Source: Rhabditophanes sp. KR3021
Lineage: Eukaryota > Nematoda > Chromadorea > Rhabditida > Alloionematidae
Assembly: GCA_963281155.1 (NCBI GenBank)
Contig: CAUJLY010000003.1
Span: forward strand, 6,820,001 to 6,884,000
Reading direction: 5' to 3'
DNA length: 64,000 bases
The notes beneath the pieces are model-generated. The model saw only the letters and a program-made list of their open reading frames with translations. It was not told the DNA's origin and made no database searches. The number at the start of each line of letters is the position of its first letter. The first letter of the stretch is position 1. The translations under genes were made by a program, and so were the position numbers. Below are positions 41,438-51,641 of this stretch, one piece after another.

Positions 41438-43510
41438 AGAATCAACCATCTCCGGTTCGTTTCTCATTTGAGAGCCATTCATAGAGGTTCATTTTTTATG
41501 GAAATGAGGACTACAGAAGTCCGTAAGTTGAGGCCAGAGGCGTGGGGTTTCATTTGTCCTGTCCATACGCCTGACGGAGCTCCTTGTGGTTTGCTCAATC
41601 ATTTGACGGCGTCGTGTGATATTGTTTCTCACTACGCGTCAACTCACAAACTCAAAAAATTCCTCTACGAAGTTTCTATTCTTTCTCATGATCGAATGAT
41701 TGGAGTTAAGGCTTCTGAGTGTTACTCTGTCGTCTTGGATGGGACCTTCATTGGGTACATCGCAAAAGATCGCGCACCTGCCTTCGAAAGAAAGTTAAGA
41801 GCTATGAAAGTTGATCCAGAAGAGACCAGAGTCCCACTAACTACCGAGATTGCTCTAATCAGATCCTCAACTGACCCAACCAACGTATCAACTCAATTTC
41901 CTGGCCTCTACCTCTTCACCGAACCAGGCCGCCTCACCAGACCAGTCAAGAACCTTCTCTGGGACAAGACGGAATTCGTTGGAACTTTCGAACAAGTCTA
42001 CATGAGCATCGTCATCAAACCAGAGGAAGCCGAAGTAGGAGTCACGATGCACCAAGAACTCCACCCCTCGTCTCTGTTCAGTTTCGCCGGCAACCTCATC
42101 CCTTTCCCTGACCACAATCAATCTCCCAGAAACGTCTATCAATGCCAGATGGGAAAGCAGACCATGGGTACGGCTGTTCATTCGTGGAAGTATCGCGCTG
42201 ATGGAAAGATGTACCGTCTGATGTTCCCACAAAGTCCTCTACTCAAGACAGAAGCTTACGACAAGTACCAAATTGACGAGTATCCTCTAGGAACTAACGC
42301 GATCATTGCCGTCATCTCCTACACTGGGTATGACATGGAGGATGCCATGATCATCAATAAGGGATCATTCGAAAGAGGTTTCGGGCATGGCTGTATCAAT
42401 AAAGTGGAAAGAGTTCAATTGTATGGAGATCGGGACTTTGTAGTTCGATACTTCGAGAAAGATCCAAACGACACATGTAACACCATCAATTCTGACGGCC
42501 TGCCTGTGATCGGGCGAATTTACGCAGCCGACGAACCTTACTACAGTTACTTCGACGGAGATAGTGGCGGTTATGTTGTCAAGAAGACCCACAATCCGGA
42601 GCCTTATTGCTGCTTGTCTGTTAGACTAGTGCAAGATAAAGAACATGTAGGAGCTTGCCACGCCTTAATCGAATGGAGAGTCCAAAGAAATCCAGTGATT
42701 GGAGACAAATTAGCTACTAGACATGGGCAGAAAGGTATTAACTCCTTCCTGTGGCCTCAGGAATCTCTACCATTCAGTGAGACTGGGATGGTCCCAGATG
42801 TTCTTTTCAACCCTCATGGCTTCCCTTCTCGGATGACAATCGGTATGATGATCGAGATCATGGCCGGAAAGGCCGGTGCTTCGCATGGCGAATATTACGA
42901 TGCTTCGCCCTTCGTTTTTAATGAAAAAGATACGGCGATCGAGCACTTTGGAGAGTACTTGGAAAAGGCTGGATTCAATTATTATGGCAATGAAACTCTT
43001 TACTCCGGAGTGGATGGTCGGGAAATGGAAGTACAAATCTTCATGGGCTTGGTTTACTACCAAAGACTCAGACACATGGTTTCTGACAAGTTCCAGGTCC
43101 GTTCAACTGGCCCAGTCGACTCAATCCACCTCCAACCCGTAAAAGGAAGGAAAGTTGGGGGAGGTATTCGGTTCGGGGAAATGGAAAGAGATGCTTTGAT
43201 TGCGCATGGAGCCGCTTTCTGTATGCAGGACCGATTGTTTAATTGCTCGGACCGAGACATTGCTTTCTGCTGTGGGAATTGCCGCAACATCTTCTCAGTA
43301 ATTGCGACCAAAGGGATTGTTAAAATGGGCGGCAAAAAGGCTTCTCTGTCAGTGGATCATTCGAGTCAAAAAGTCTGTCATATTTGCAACAAGGCAGATG
43401 CAATCTACCCTATTCAAATTCCAAGAGTCTTCAAGTATTTAGTTGCCGAATTAGGTTCAATGAACATTCGTGTTGACATTGGATTCGCTAAACCAGAAAA
43501 TGTTCATTAA
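41438..43510 (+). CDS. rpoa-2: RNA polymerase I second-largest subunit, 5' truncated
   Basis: Part of the Pol I catalytic core (RPA2/POLR1B/RPA135) that makes pre-rRNA in the nucleolus. Homology starts abruptly at RINHLRFVSHLRAIHRGSFF, just after a stop and an AATTAAAG acceptor-like site. It runs about 690 codons to TAA. Pol I-type blocks: MRTTEVRKLRPEAWGFICPV, HTPDGAPCGLLNH, FPDHNQSPRNVYQCQMGKQT, SYTGYDMEDAMIINK, GDKLATRHGQKGI, PHGFPSRMTIGMMIE, GGGIRFGEMERDALIAHGA, and a C-terminal zinc site (CCGNC...CHICNK). About the first 450 residues expected for the family are missing, and only 229 bp separate this from acad8. The remaining frame is intact. AATAAA at 43601-43606. Confidence 0.9.
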   Translation, partial: RINHLRFVSHLRAIHRGSFFMEMRTTEVRKLRPEAWGFICPVHTPDGAPCGLLNHLTASCDIVSHYASTHKLKKFLYEVSILSHDRMIGVKASECYSVVLDGTFIGYIAKDRAPAFERKLRAMKVDPEETRVPLTTEIALIRSSTDPTNVSTQFPGLYLFTEPGRLTRPVKNLLWDKTEFVGTFEQVYMSIVIKPEEAEVGVTMHQELHPSSLFSFAGNLIPFPDHNQSPRNVYQCQMGKQTMGTAVHSWKYRADGKMYRLMFPQSPLLKTEAYDKYQIDEYPLGTNAIIAVISYTGYDMEDAMIINKGSFERGFGHGCINKVERVQLYGDRDFVVRYFEKDPNDTCNTINSDGLPVIGRIYAADEPYYSYFDGDSGGYVVKKTHNPEPYCCLSVRLVQDKEHVGACHALIEWRVQRNPVIGDKLATRHGQKGINSFLWPQESLPFSETGMVPDVLFNPHGFPSRMTIGMMIEIMAGKAGASHGEYYDASPFVFNEKDTAIEHFGEYLEKAGFNYYGNETLYSGVDGREMEVQIFMGLVYYQRLRHMVSDKFQVRSTGPVDSIHLQPVKGRKVGGGIRFGEMERDALIAHGAAFCMQDRLFNCSDRDIAFCCGNCRNIFSVIATKGIVKMGGKKASLSVDHSSQKVCHICNKADAIYPIQIPRVFKYLVAELGSMNIRVDIGFAKPENVH

Positions 43511-43680
43511 AATTGTTTTATTATGTTGTTATTTTTATTGTTGCTGTTATAATCATTAGATTTAGTTATAATTACTTGTTTAATCATTTTGTGTGCCTAG
43601 AATAAAATCTGTTATGCAGTTCCTTCTTATTGATACACATAAAACATCCTATTAAGAGGAAACTTTACCGAGTAAAAAAG

Positions 43681-43750
43681 AAAGTCATCCATTGGAATAG
43701 ACTCATTACTTGAAGATTGGTGATAGGCGCTCATGGTTATTGATAATATG
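43681..43750 (-). pseudogene. Truncated duplicate of the PPIL1 3' end
   Basis: Aligns with the 3' end of the intact cyclophilin gene at 44530-44590: both share the blocks GACTCATTACTTGAA-like / CACTCATTATTTGAA and GGCGCTCATGGTTATTGA-like / GGGCGATCATGGTTGTCAA. The minus-strand translation NNHERLSPIFK parallels DNHDRPITDVQ and then hits stops. Confidence 0.55.
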
Positions 43751-44004
43751 CATGGTACAATATTTATAAATTAGAGATGTTTATTGGCAAAGTTAAAATA
43801 CAAAAGGTTGGTGCATACGTATCAGTATGACATAAGTAGCAAAGCGGTTAGAATATATACAATATATAGTAAACAACAATATCAGATTGACTAGGTTATA
43901 TGTGTTTGCTACATCATGCCAATTATCATCAGTTATCCCCTGCTACTTTAAACATTTGACTAATGAAGTCATTTCAGGATAAATTTGATCGAAAATAGTG
44001 TTAT

Positions 44005-44240
44005 AATGTCGAGATGAATATTGGGGCAACAGTAAGCATTAAGTTAAAAGAATCATCAAAATAAACAGAACCGACAGAAGTTTCAAGAAAACTGAAAGTT
44101 TTGATTGGGGCATGCTTTCCAACTGGCTTGGAATTCAAAAAGGACTCGTTCTGGGCATCTGGAATGTCGCTGGCCTTCGAATTAGTTTTGGTAGCTTTGT
44201 GGATTTATCATCAACTTTGGCAGGACAGTCTCTTAATCTT
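44005..44240 (-). pseudogene. Unidentified coding-like relic
   Basis: About 66 open codons on the minus strand (KATKTNSKASDIPDAQNESF, then SKPVGKHAPIKTFSFLETSV), ending at a TAA near 44008. An overlapping frame also reads coherently (VDDKSTKLPKLIRRPATFQM), as expected of a decayed or frame-shifted gene. Stops precede it and no family is recognised. Confidence 0.3.
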
Positions 44241-44526
44241 CACAAGATGGTGTAGGAATTAGATAACGTACATATTAACATAAAAAATCAGTTGCTAACA
44301 AATTACAATCTTTGATGGATCATTATAATATAATACTATCGGTACGACATCGTACTAGTATATCATCATTAGGCATACCCATAACATTATGAATGTAGTA
44401 ACTTAATTATTTTGTTTATTATTAATTAATGAATTTTCTTTGTTAAATAATGTCTTTAAATTAAAAGTAAATATGCCGTAAAATGTCATTATGAGGTTGT
44501 ATTAAAAGAAAGTTTATTGAACAAAG

Positions 44527-45069
44527 TTAATCAATCGGAAAAGCACTCATTATTTGAACATCGGTAATAGGGCGATCATGGTTGTCAACTGCGACCTTTG
44601 AGATTTGTTGGATTGTATTTAAGCCTGAATAAATTCTTCCGAAAATGGTATGTTTTCCATCGAGATGGGGCGTTGGTGCAAGTGTAATAAAGAATTGGGA
44701 TGAATTTGTGTTTGGACCGCTGTTAGCCATTGATAAAATGCCAGCTCCACAATGTTTGAGGTCAGAACGAATTTCATCGTCAAAGTTCTTCCCATAAATA
44801 CTTGTACCACCGCGGCCAGTTCCCAGAGGACATCCTCCTTGAATCATAAAGCCGCAAATAACTCTGTGAAAGATAGTTGCATTATAAAAAGACCGTCTAG
44901 CCAGTTCACTAAAGTTTTTGCAAGCGACCGGGGCATGTTTCCAGTATAATTCTACAACGAATTCGCCGGATCTAACAACAATAGATATTAAAATATAGAA
45001 CATTATACGAGCAACTTACGTGGTCATTACTTTCACAAAAGGAGCTTCTTCGGCATATGATACAGACAT
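44527..45069 (-). CDS. ppil1: Peptidyl-prolyl cis-trans isomerase PPIL1
   Basis: Cyclophilin-type prolyl isomerase of the PPIL1 subfamily, a spliceosome-associated protein. Exons 45069-45020 and 44971-44527 give 164 aa, against 166 in human. Exon 1 supplies MSVSYAEEAPFVKVMTT. Core motifs: LYWKHAPVACKNFSELARRS, FHRVICGFMIQGG with the catalytic FHR, GTGRGGTSIYGKNFDDE, AGILSMANSGPNTNSSQFFI and TPHLDGKHTIFGRI, so the active-site residues are present. A small decayed copy of its 3' end lies about 0.8 kb downstream. Confidence 0.94.
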
Positions 45070-46634
45070 TTTTAATAATCCACTGTTAAAAATGATTTTT
45101 AGAAAAACTTTCAAACAAACTAATACACGTCTAACCAATAAAGTTCTGTTTGAAATTGTTTACTCAACCAATTTGCGTTTCTCAAACCAATTTGTTGACC
45201 CCTACTTCTTCCCAGATGTCCAAAGCTACACATGTCTTTTTGTTTCACAAATAAGACTCATCGTAACTTCTGAAATCAGAAGAATTGTAAAACAGATTCA
45301 ATAAAAGGAGGAAAATAGGCTTATTGAGAGCAGCTCCAATAACATTTTATCTAGTTACTCATAAAACAAGGCACGAAACAATAATTCTTAATCATGGTAA
45401 ATACTTGAAAAACATGATTTGAAAATTGTAAGTGTTCTAACAGTAATCTGATTTTCAAACAATAAAAATATACACAATTTAGTATTGTTAAAAGTATAAT
45501 TGATGGAAATTGTGTTATGTTGGATTATATTAAGAATCAACCATTTTATATAAACGCTCGACACTCCCTAATGTTGTTTATTGAATAATGTAAATTATCC
45601 ACAATACATTTATCGTGCTTTCAGAATATATTTATTAAATACTGATTCATTAAATTCAATCATTACCAATCATATATTACATAAATAATGCACTTTTTTG
45701 TTTTCGATTACTTTTACATTGCAAAACGTTTGTTTGAATAAACTGTCAGTGAAATAAAATAAATATTTTCTGGATTTGTTTAATGGGTTGGAGCAATAAT
45801 ATTAGATACAATTTTTTAATTATAATCTAGAAAAATTTCATCAGTTGGTTATATATTTTAAAGAAATTGAATTTGTACTATGAAAAGAAGAGAGTTTAAA
45901 TAAAATGAAATAATTAACAAGATGTATTTTATAGGCAAAATAATTACTTCTTTTTTGATAAAAATATCTAAGATATAATGTTTTAGTTCAATTTAATAAA
46001 TTTGTGCATCTTTGAGTACTGAGTTGTAACAAACGATTGAGAGGTGATTTTCATAAGCAGGTTTTTTAATGTTAGTAGCATATTAGAGAATTAGGTTCAT
46101 ATGAGAGTATAATAATGATTAAAAAGTCACTACAATGACCCACTCCCAATTTTCATATAGTTGGGTACAAAAAGCTAACTAAAACAAACCAAGACGGTTT
46201 AAAAAACCCAGTTTGAGGTTAGTATGCGTTCAGGATTCTAATGAATACTGTTAGCAAATTTTGGAATGAAACTTGAAAAGGTTTCTAATAATCAAGAATT
46301 GTTCGTTAAAAAGTATTGTAAAGGAGTAATATGACTTGATTTTGGTTGTTTCACAAAAACCATCATATGTGCAAATTACTTTCTGTTTTAATTTTTGCGT
46401 AAAAAAGAGTATAATCCACGGTCTCTGTTAAAAAACATTATAATCCCTCTTTATGTTCAAAAAAGGTTCATAATTCCCACTTTATGTTAAAAAAGGTTAT
46501 AATATTCTGTGCGTATATGTATTTAAAAGGAGTGCAAATTATAAAAAATAACAATTTTAAGAAAAAAGTACGACCATTCATGTAGGAAAGCACAATGAAT
46601 AATATTTAAATTAATGAAATTTGTTTGTTTCTTT
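45070..46634. other. Intergenic AT-rich region
   Basis: About 1.6 kb without coding sequence between two minus-strand genes. Includes a short imperfect tandem repeat at 46397-46512. Confidence 0.5.
46397..46512. repeat. Imperfect tandem repeat, about four 30 bp units
   Basis: Units follow the pattern GTTAAAAAAGGTTATAAT then a pyrimidine-rich CCC..TTTAT tail, starting near 46397, 46426, 46454 and 46485. Units differ by several bases each. No frame and no spacer structure. Confidence 0.5.
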
Positions 46635-47873
46635 TTAACTTTGACTAATATTTCTCATACCTTGAACTTCTTTTTCAAGAAAGGTAAATGTTCCATAGCA
46701 ACCATATGAGCCAAAAGTTGACACTTCTTCTCCAAAATAGTGAGTATGATCATTTTTAGAAATATCTGAAAATTCAATATAATCCGGGCATATAAAACTA
46801 ACCAAAGAAGTTGCTGTCTGAACAATTATCTGATTCATCACTGTCGCACTCTACATAGTCAGCAGTTGACATATCATTCCCGTAATATATCTCGTTCCTA
46901 AATACAAAGCATAGTTAGATTTCATGTTGGAGTCGTTAATTTTTATAAATACTTACGCATGCTGATAATAGTTGAATCCCTCTGGAGGAAGGTGAACAAC
47001 AATATCTCTATTGTGAGTAATTCTATATGCTTCAATTCCAAGGCGATCAAAATAATAAACGAAATCTGAATTTCCTTAACAAATTGCATAAGGTAAAATA
47101 AAATGTCAAAAAAAACCTGTTCGCGGTTCGCCCATAGTCATTAATGTAATATCGGAGGGCTGTGCAAGCCCATTAGTTGAAATTGCTCCAGCAGCTAATG
47201 CTGCCATAGCCCCACCCTAAAATGCATTATTAATACTTTTTAAACCTTTAAACTACCAATGAGTGACCCGTTATAAAAACGCCATAATTAGGGTAAATAT
47301 TTTTTGTTGATAAAAAGGCATCCTGAAATAAAAATATACTAAGTATTCAAATTCATGCAAACCTTTAGCCCATTATTCCAAACCAAAGAAAATGCATTGA
47401 GAAAATATGAGGCAACTTTGCCACCTATAAACGGAACTTGATTACCGAAAATTTCATCGGCGCCTTCAATTATTAATTGAATGAAACCTCCACTTCCACG
47501 AAAAGCAACAATAATCATTTTCGAAGCAGTGTCTACAGCAATAAATCCGGCGCATGGGCTGCCTGAATCATCACAATCAACTTCGACTTGTCGAACCAAT
47601 TTTCCTGAATTTGGAAAAATCCGAGCAATGCACTCTTCCGGTGAATTCGAATAGGCAGCTGCACTCATTCCTAAAGCTACATTTCGGCCAAAAGCATCAG
47701 AATAAGATGACATTGACAATAACGGAAAAGAACATAACAACAGAAAGCCTAAAATATATTTTATCTTCCAACAAAATACATTTATATTTATTTGTCACTG
47801 TATTTATGCTTGATTTTTGTGCTATCAATAATTTACCATCGCTATTAAGAACAATTCCTTTTTCCGATACCAT
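46635..47873 (-). CDS. Secreted class 3 lipase
   Basis: Alpha/beta-hydrolase of the fungal-lipase-like class 3 family, expanded in nematodes; likely secreted triacylglycerol lipase. Seven exons: 47873-47837, 47748-47363, 47322-47257, 47216-47117, 47074-46957, 46897-46803 and 46765-46635, joining to 310 aa with every phase consistent. The hydrophobic N-terminus (GFLLLCSFPLLSMSSYSDAF) could act as a signal peptide, though preceded by 12 residues. Family motifs: GFIAVDTASKMIIVAFRGSG, the nucleophile elbow GHSLGGAMAALAAG near residue 161, LMTMGEPRTGNSDF, and RITHNRDIVVHLPP with the probable catalytic His. Cysteine pairs at both ends fit a secreted fold. The first 37-base exon is least certain. 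Confidence 0.88.
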
Positions 47874-48333
47874 TATGCTTCTTGATTAAAAAATATTGAA
47901 GCAATGTTATCTTGAATTTGTTCTTATCTAACTCTTAAAAAACGGTAATTGAGATTACTTTTGAACAAAATACGTTTCTGTGGAATAAGATATAAAGGAA
48001 CTGATTTATTAATACCGATCTTTCGACCTGTTACATATAATGGCGTCGTGAGACAATGGTTGGTACAATGATATATAGAGATATGACATGATGGTGATTA
48101 TGGGCGTATCCGACAGTTTCAATATCATGTTAATTAATTAATTTTCCTGTTGCTCGACAACCACTTTCTTAGAAAATGCACTGCCGCTAAACTATACGTT
48201 GGCCTGTGAAAAAACGACTATGAAATTTTTGTGTGTAGAAAGTACTCATTTATTTCTCAACAAAAAATATAAATATAAAAAATAAATTCCTTTTTACATA
48301 CATTTTTATAGTTTCTGAAAATTGGAAGTATTT
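47874..48333. other. Intergenic region
   Basis: 460 bp between the lipase start and the 3' end of a chemoreceptor gene. Nothing recognised. Confidence 0.5.
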
Positions 48334-49358
48334 TCATATGACAGAAGGAAGTTGTCTTACACTTGATTTATCATGAATGGTATTCTTTGACTTTAGATAG
48401 AATTTAATAAAATCATCTCTTACGGTTTTGCTGAAAATGTTTAAATTAACAAAAGTTGCAATTTGTACTTACTTAAAAATTAATAGAAAATAAACATCAC
48501 TGTAAGATAAGACGGAATATATGTAATTAAAAAGATTTTCAGATACTAGTACTTTCGTTTTAGTCCATACTGTTGAAGAAGTTATCAATCTTGTAACAAA
48601 TAAGATGACCAAAAATAAAATGCAGAAATTTTGTAGTAAGCAATAATAAAATAAACTCCTTTCTAATTTCTTGTTTCCCATATTCAATGAATTTGTTTTA
48701 ACAAATTTTCTGAACTTGAAAATACTCATGCCATTTAAAATTGTCGAGATTGTAAAATTTAACACAGCAAATATGGTAAGCAAAAGTCTTGCTGGAGTGG
48801 CTATACGTTGATCAATGTAATTCATATGGTAAATATTATTTTTTCCATCTATCAACGTGTAAACTGCTATTAAATCAAAACGTGTGAAAATATTTGTTAA
48901 TGATAATAAAAATATAATTAAACAGTATGACATCATTTTCTTGATTGAAAAATACTATAACTTAATTTAAAATATGAGAAATGTGTACTTACTTTATCGT
49001 AGATCAAAGGATAATAAAGAGCAAAGTATCTATTCAAGGCAATTAAAGCACAATTGAAACATAAATATCCTATTAAAACTGCTTCTATCGCAACATCCCA
49101 ACTAGGAACCCATTCTATGCTTTTAAATTCATCAGACAATAAACCGAAATTCACTGCTCTTGCTGTAATAGAATCCCATACAAAAAATAGTGTCGTTAAA
49201 CAGTAATTGAATAATAATAATGAATAGAATCCTGTGCGGTAGTTTGCATCATTTTTTCTCATTCTGCAAAATACAAACAAAAAGAAAATACTTTGAAAGA
49301 TTGATGATAGAAAGCCCATACTGAATAAGCAAAAATCATCAATATAATCAGTTAACAT
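48334..49358 (-). CDS. Nematode chemoreceptor-like 7TM protein (Srg superfamily, srv/srx-like)
   Basis: Candidate chemosensory G-protein-coupled receptor. Exons 49358-48993, 48939-48473 and 48430-48334 give 309 aa. I start at ATG 49358. Seven hydrophobic segments are visible, beginning FCLFSMGFLSSIFQSIFFLF. The TM3 end reads LIALNRYFALYYPLIYDK, a degenerate DRY-like motif (NRY) with the following P..Y common in nematode srg/srv/srx receptors. TM5-7 lie in exons 2 and 3, with a short basic tail (KTVRDDFIKFYLKSKNT). No disruption seen. Family subtype is uncertain. Confidence 0.72.
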
Positions 49359-50308
49359 TATCAAGTATAGAGTAATATTTTATGACTGATTTTTTTAGCT
49401 TTTATACTCTTAAACCAAGTTGATAAAAGTTTCCTCACGTTTTTATTCAAAATGTGTTATTTAAAATTTATAAACATTCACAAAAACCGTCAATAATTAC
49501 GATTTTTGCCGCCTTAATCTTTTTCACCTTTCTGTGAATATTCCTTCAAATAATACCTTTTTGATGAGAATTCATAAATAAAGTATAACAACAAAAGTTG
49601 AAAAATCCAATGTTGGTTGACGATGTGTGAAAGAGTTGAAAAGAATGTTATTTATTATAATAGAGGTTTTCCAGATATTAGCCTCGTTATATTTACATAA
49701 GAATAATAATGGGTATTATGAAATAAAAATATTATTAATCTTCTTCACATGCGTTTACCATTTAATCTCACAAATGATTATAAGCTTCTTAAGTCCTGAA
49801 ACTCAATATAGATAAATTAATTGAAATTATTTTTAGGCATAAAAAATTACTACACGTGATAAACTTTAATAGTTTAAGCATTTTTTAAATAAAGGACTTG
49901 ACGTTTTATGTAATTCTATCCCAAAGTGCTTTTATTTCCTTTGGATTTTCTCATAATTATGCACGAGAAAATAATTGCCACTTCCGTCAAAAGTGTCATA
50001 ATTTATTCAAAATTGGTATAACAAATATAATTTTTTGTTTGGTTCAACAATAGAAAATTTAATAACTGCTTAAAAGTGAGAGTTGAAAATCGTTATATTA
50101 ATCGCATCTCAATCTAACTCACTAAGGATTCTATAGAAGTAACATAACACCCAATGGCAATAGATAAGATACCTGACTTATTTATTATAGATAATAAGAA
50201 ATATAGGTATAAAGTAGAGCCACACATTTAAATAAGCATACTAAGATGACCACATTATCTTCTATTTGCCATATAACAACTTTCATTAACAGCTTATAAA
50301 CTAATTAC
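49359..50308. other. Intergenic region
   Basis: About 950 bp of AT-rich DNA with no supported gene between the srg-like receptor and a PARP relic. Confidence 0.5.
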
Positions 50309-50850
50309 CTTCTAGGTGTATCTGAGTTTAATTTGTTCCGGTTTATAGATAACATATTTATTAAACTCCATATATGCATTTGGATGCTCTGAATTATCCA
50401 TGAGAGACCTCTTCTGGATAGTAAGATTGTTGTGTTCACCTAACTTGGTGGTTTTAGAAGAGACCGACATGCCACAAGCAAAAACTGACTGAGACATTTC
50501 TCCAGGTTGTTTTGGGGCAGGGTCTTTCTATTATGATGAGTTTTTTGAGCACCCAAAGCTGTTTCAGCAAGGAAGAAATAACTAATTTTATTTGCTTTCA
50601 TATAGCAGTAATCGACAGCCTTAATAGATGCGTCAGTCATGTAGATTCCATTACCATAGTTGTTTCTATCTTCACTGATATAACTAGTAGAAAGTCTAAG
50701 ACCCTTAGAAAGATTGCTAAAGACTTTTTCATTATTACAACCATGAAAAGCAGCTTTTTGTTTCCTAATTTATCCATAAACTGCTTTTCTTCACTTTCCC
50801 TTTTGAGTTCATAAGCATTTACGACCTCATATTTTTATAAAACTCATTTG
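50309..50850 (-). pseudogene. PARP catalytic-domain pseudogene
   Basis: Decayed poly(ADP-ribose) polymerase catalytic domain, PARP1/2/3-like. In order on the minus strand: YELKRESEEKQFMDKLGNKK then LLF; after a one-base loss near 50743-50750, HGCNNEKVFSNLSKGLRLST; then YGNGIYMTDASIKAVDYCYM, matching FGKGIYFAD..SKSANYC; ISYFFLAETALGAQ; a second shift near 50521-50550; MSQSVFACGMSVSSKT; and MEFNKYVIYKPEQIKLRY before TAG at 50312-50314. The usual NEYIVY is NKYVIY, so the catalytic Glu (codon 50357-50359) is Lys. Stops cut it off upstream; no WGR or regulatory domain is seen. Probably a dead fragment. Confidence 0.8.
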
Positions 50851-51641
50851 TAACACGGTTTGTATTAAAAAATGCTTTTTCTATCGTTTGTCCAATACTA
50901 TCAGTGAAAAGTCAAATTGTAAGCACCATGAATTTAACCGAAATGTATTAAATGTTTACTGTGGCTGTTGTACTTCCTATTGACGCATAATTGTTTTAAT
51001 CTTCTAATTCACGTATCTGTATTATAATTACAATTTGCGAACTATACAAAAATGTATATATTTGGTATATACTTCGCAATAGTGTAAAAATTAGGTTTTG
51101 CAAAGTAGGTACGCCTCTTTATTTCCTTTAACTAATAATAATAACAACCAATCATAATAATAGTAATTGCCATAAATGATGTAATATAATAATAATTATG
51201 ACAACCTAGTGCTACGTAGAATCATGCTGATTCTTGTAATGTATACCAGTAGTTATTGATCATACCACAACAGTAAATGATAAAATAATACATACAAAAT
51301 TTTGCTTGAGAATGTTTTTAATTAGTCAACCTTATTCTCACAAATTTTCTGTTAACATTTTGATGCTTTAATGTGTATAAATAAGTACAAAAAACAAATG
51401 TCTGGGTCAAGACCATCAAGTCTACCAAAATGTATTTAAATATAATTTTTATTATTGTTTTTATTTGATTTTTTAATTTTGTCTTCAAAGTTGGTAAAAA
51501 ATGCCATAAGTTTTTAATTTCACCTTTAATAGGCTCATAATATTTTTGAATTTTAAAGATAAATGAGTACGTTCATTTGAACTAATATCAAATGATAGTA
51601 TTTAAGGAGAAATATGGATGCATTTGCTTTAATTAACCAAA
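50851..51641. other. Intergenic region
   Basis: AT-rich gap between the PARP relic and an srt-type receptor. No gene; likely promoter of the receptor. Confidence 0.5.

Larger units (their letters stand above)
43511..44526. other. Intergenic region with two coding remnants
   Basis: Contains the Pol I subunit poly(A) signal, a 70 bp cyclophilin 3'-end duplicate (43681-43750) and an unidentified open relic (44005-44240). No intact gene. Confidence 0.5.

Noticed and set aside
46397..46512. Possible regulatory array or CRISPR
   Set aside because: Imperfect 30 bp tandem units without spacers; ordinary low-complexity repeat.
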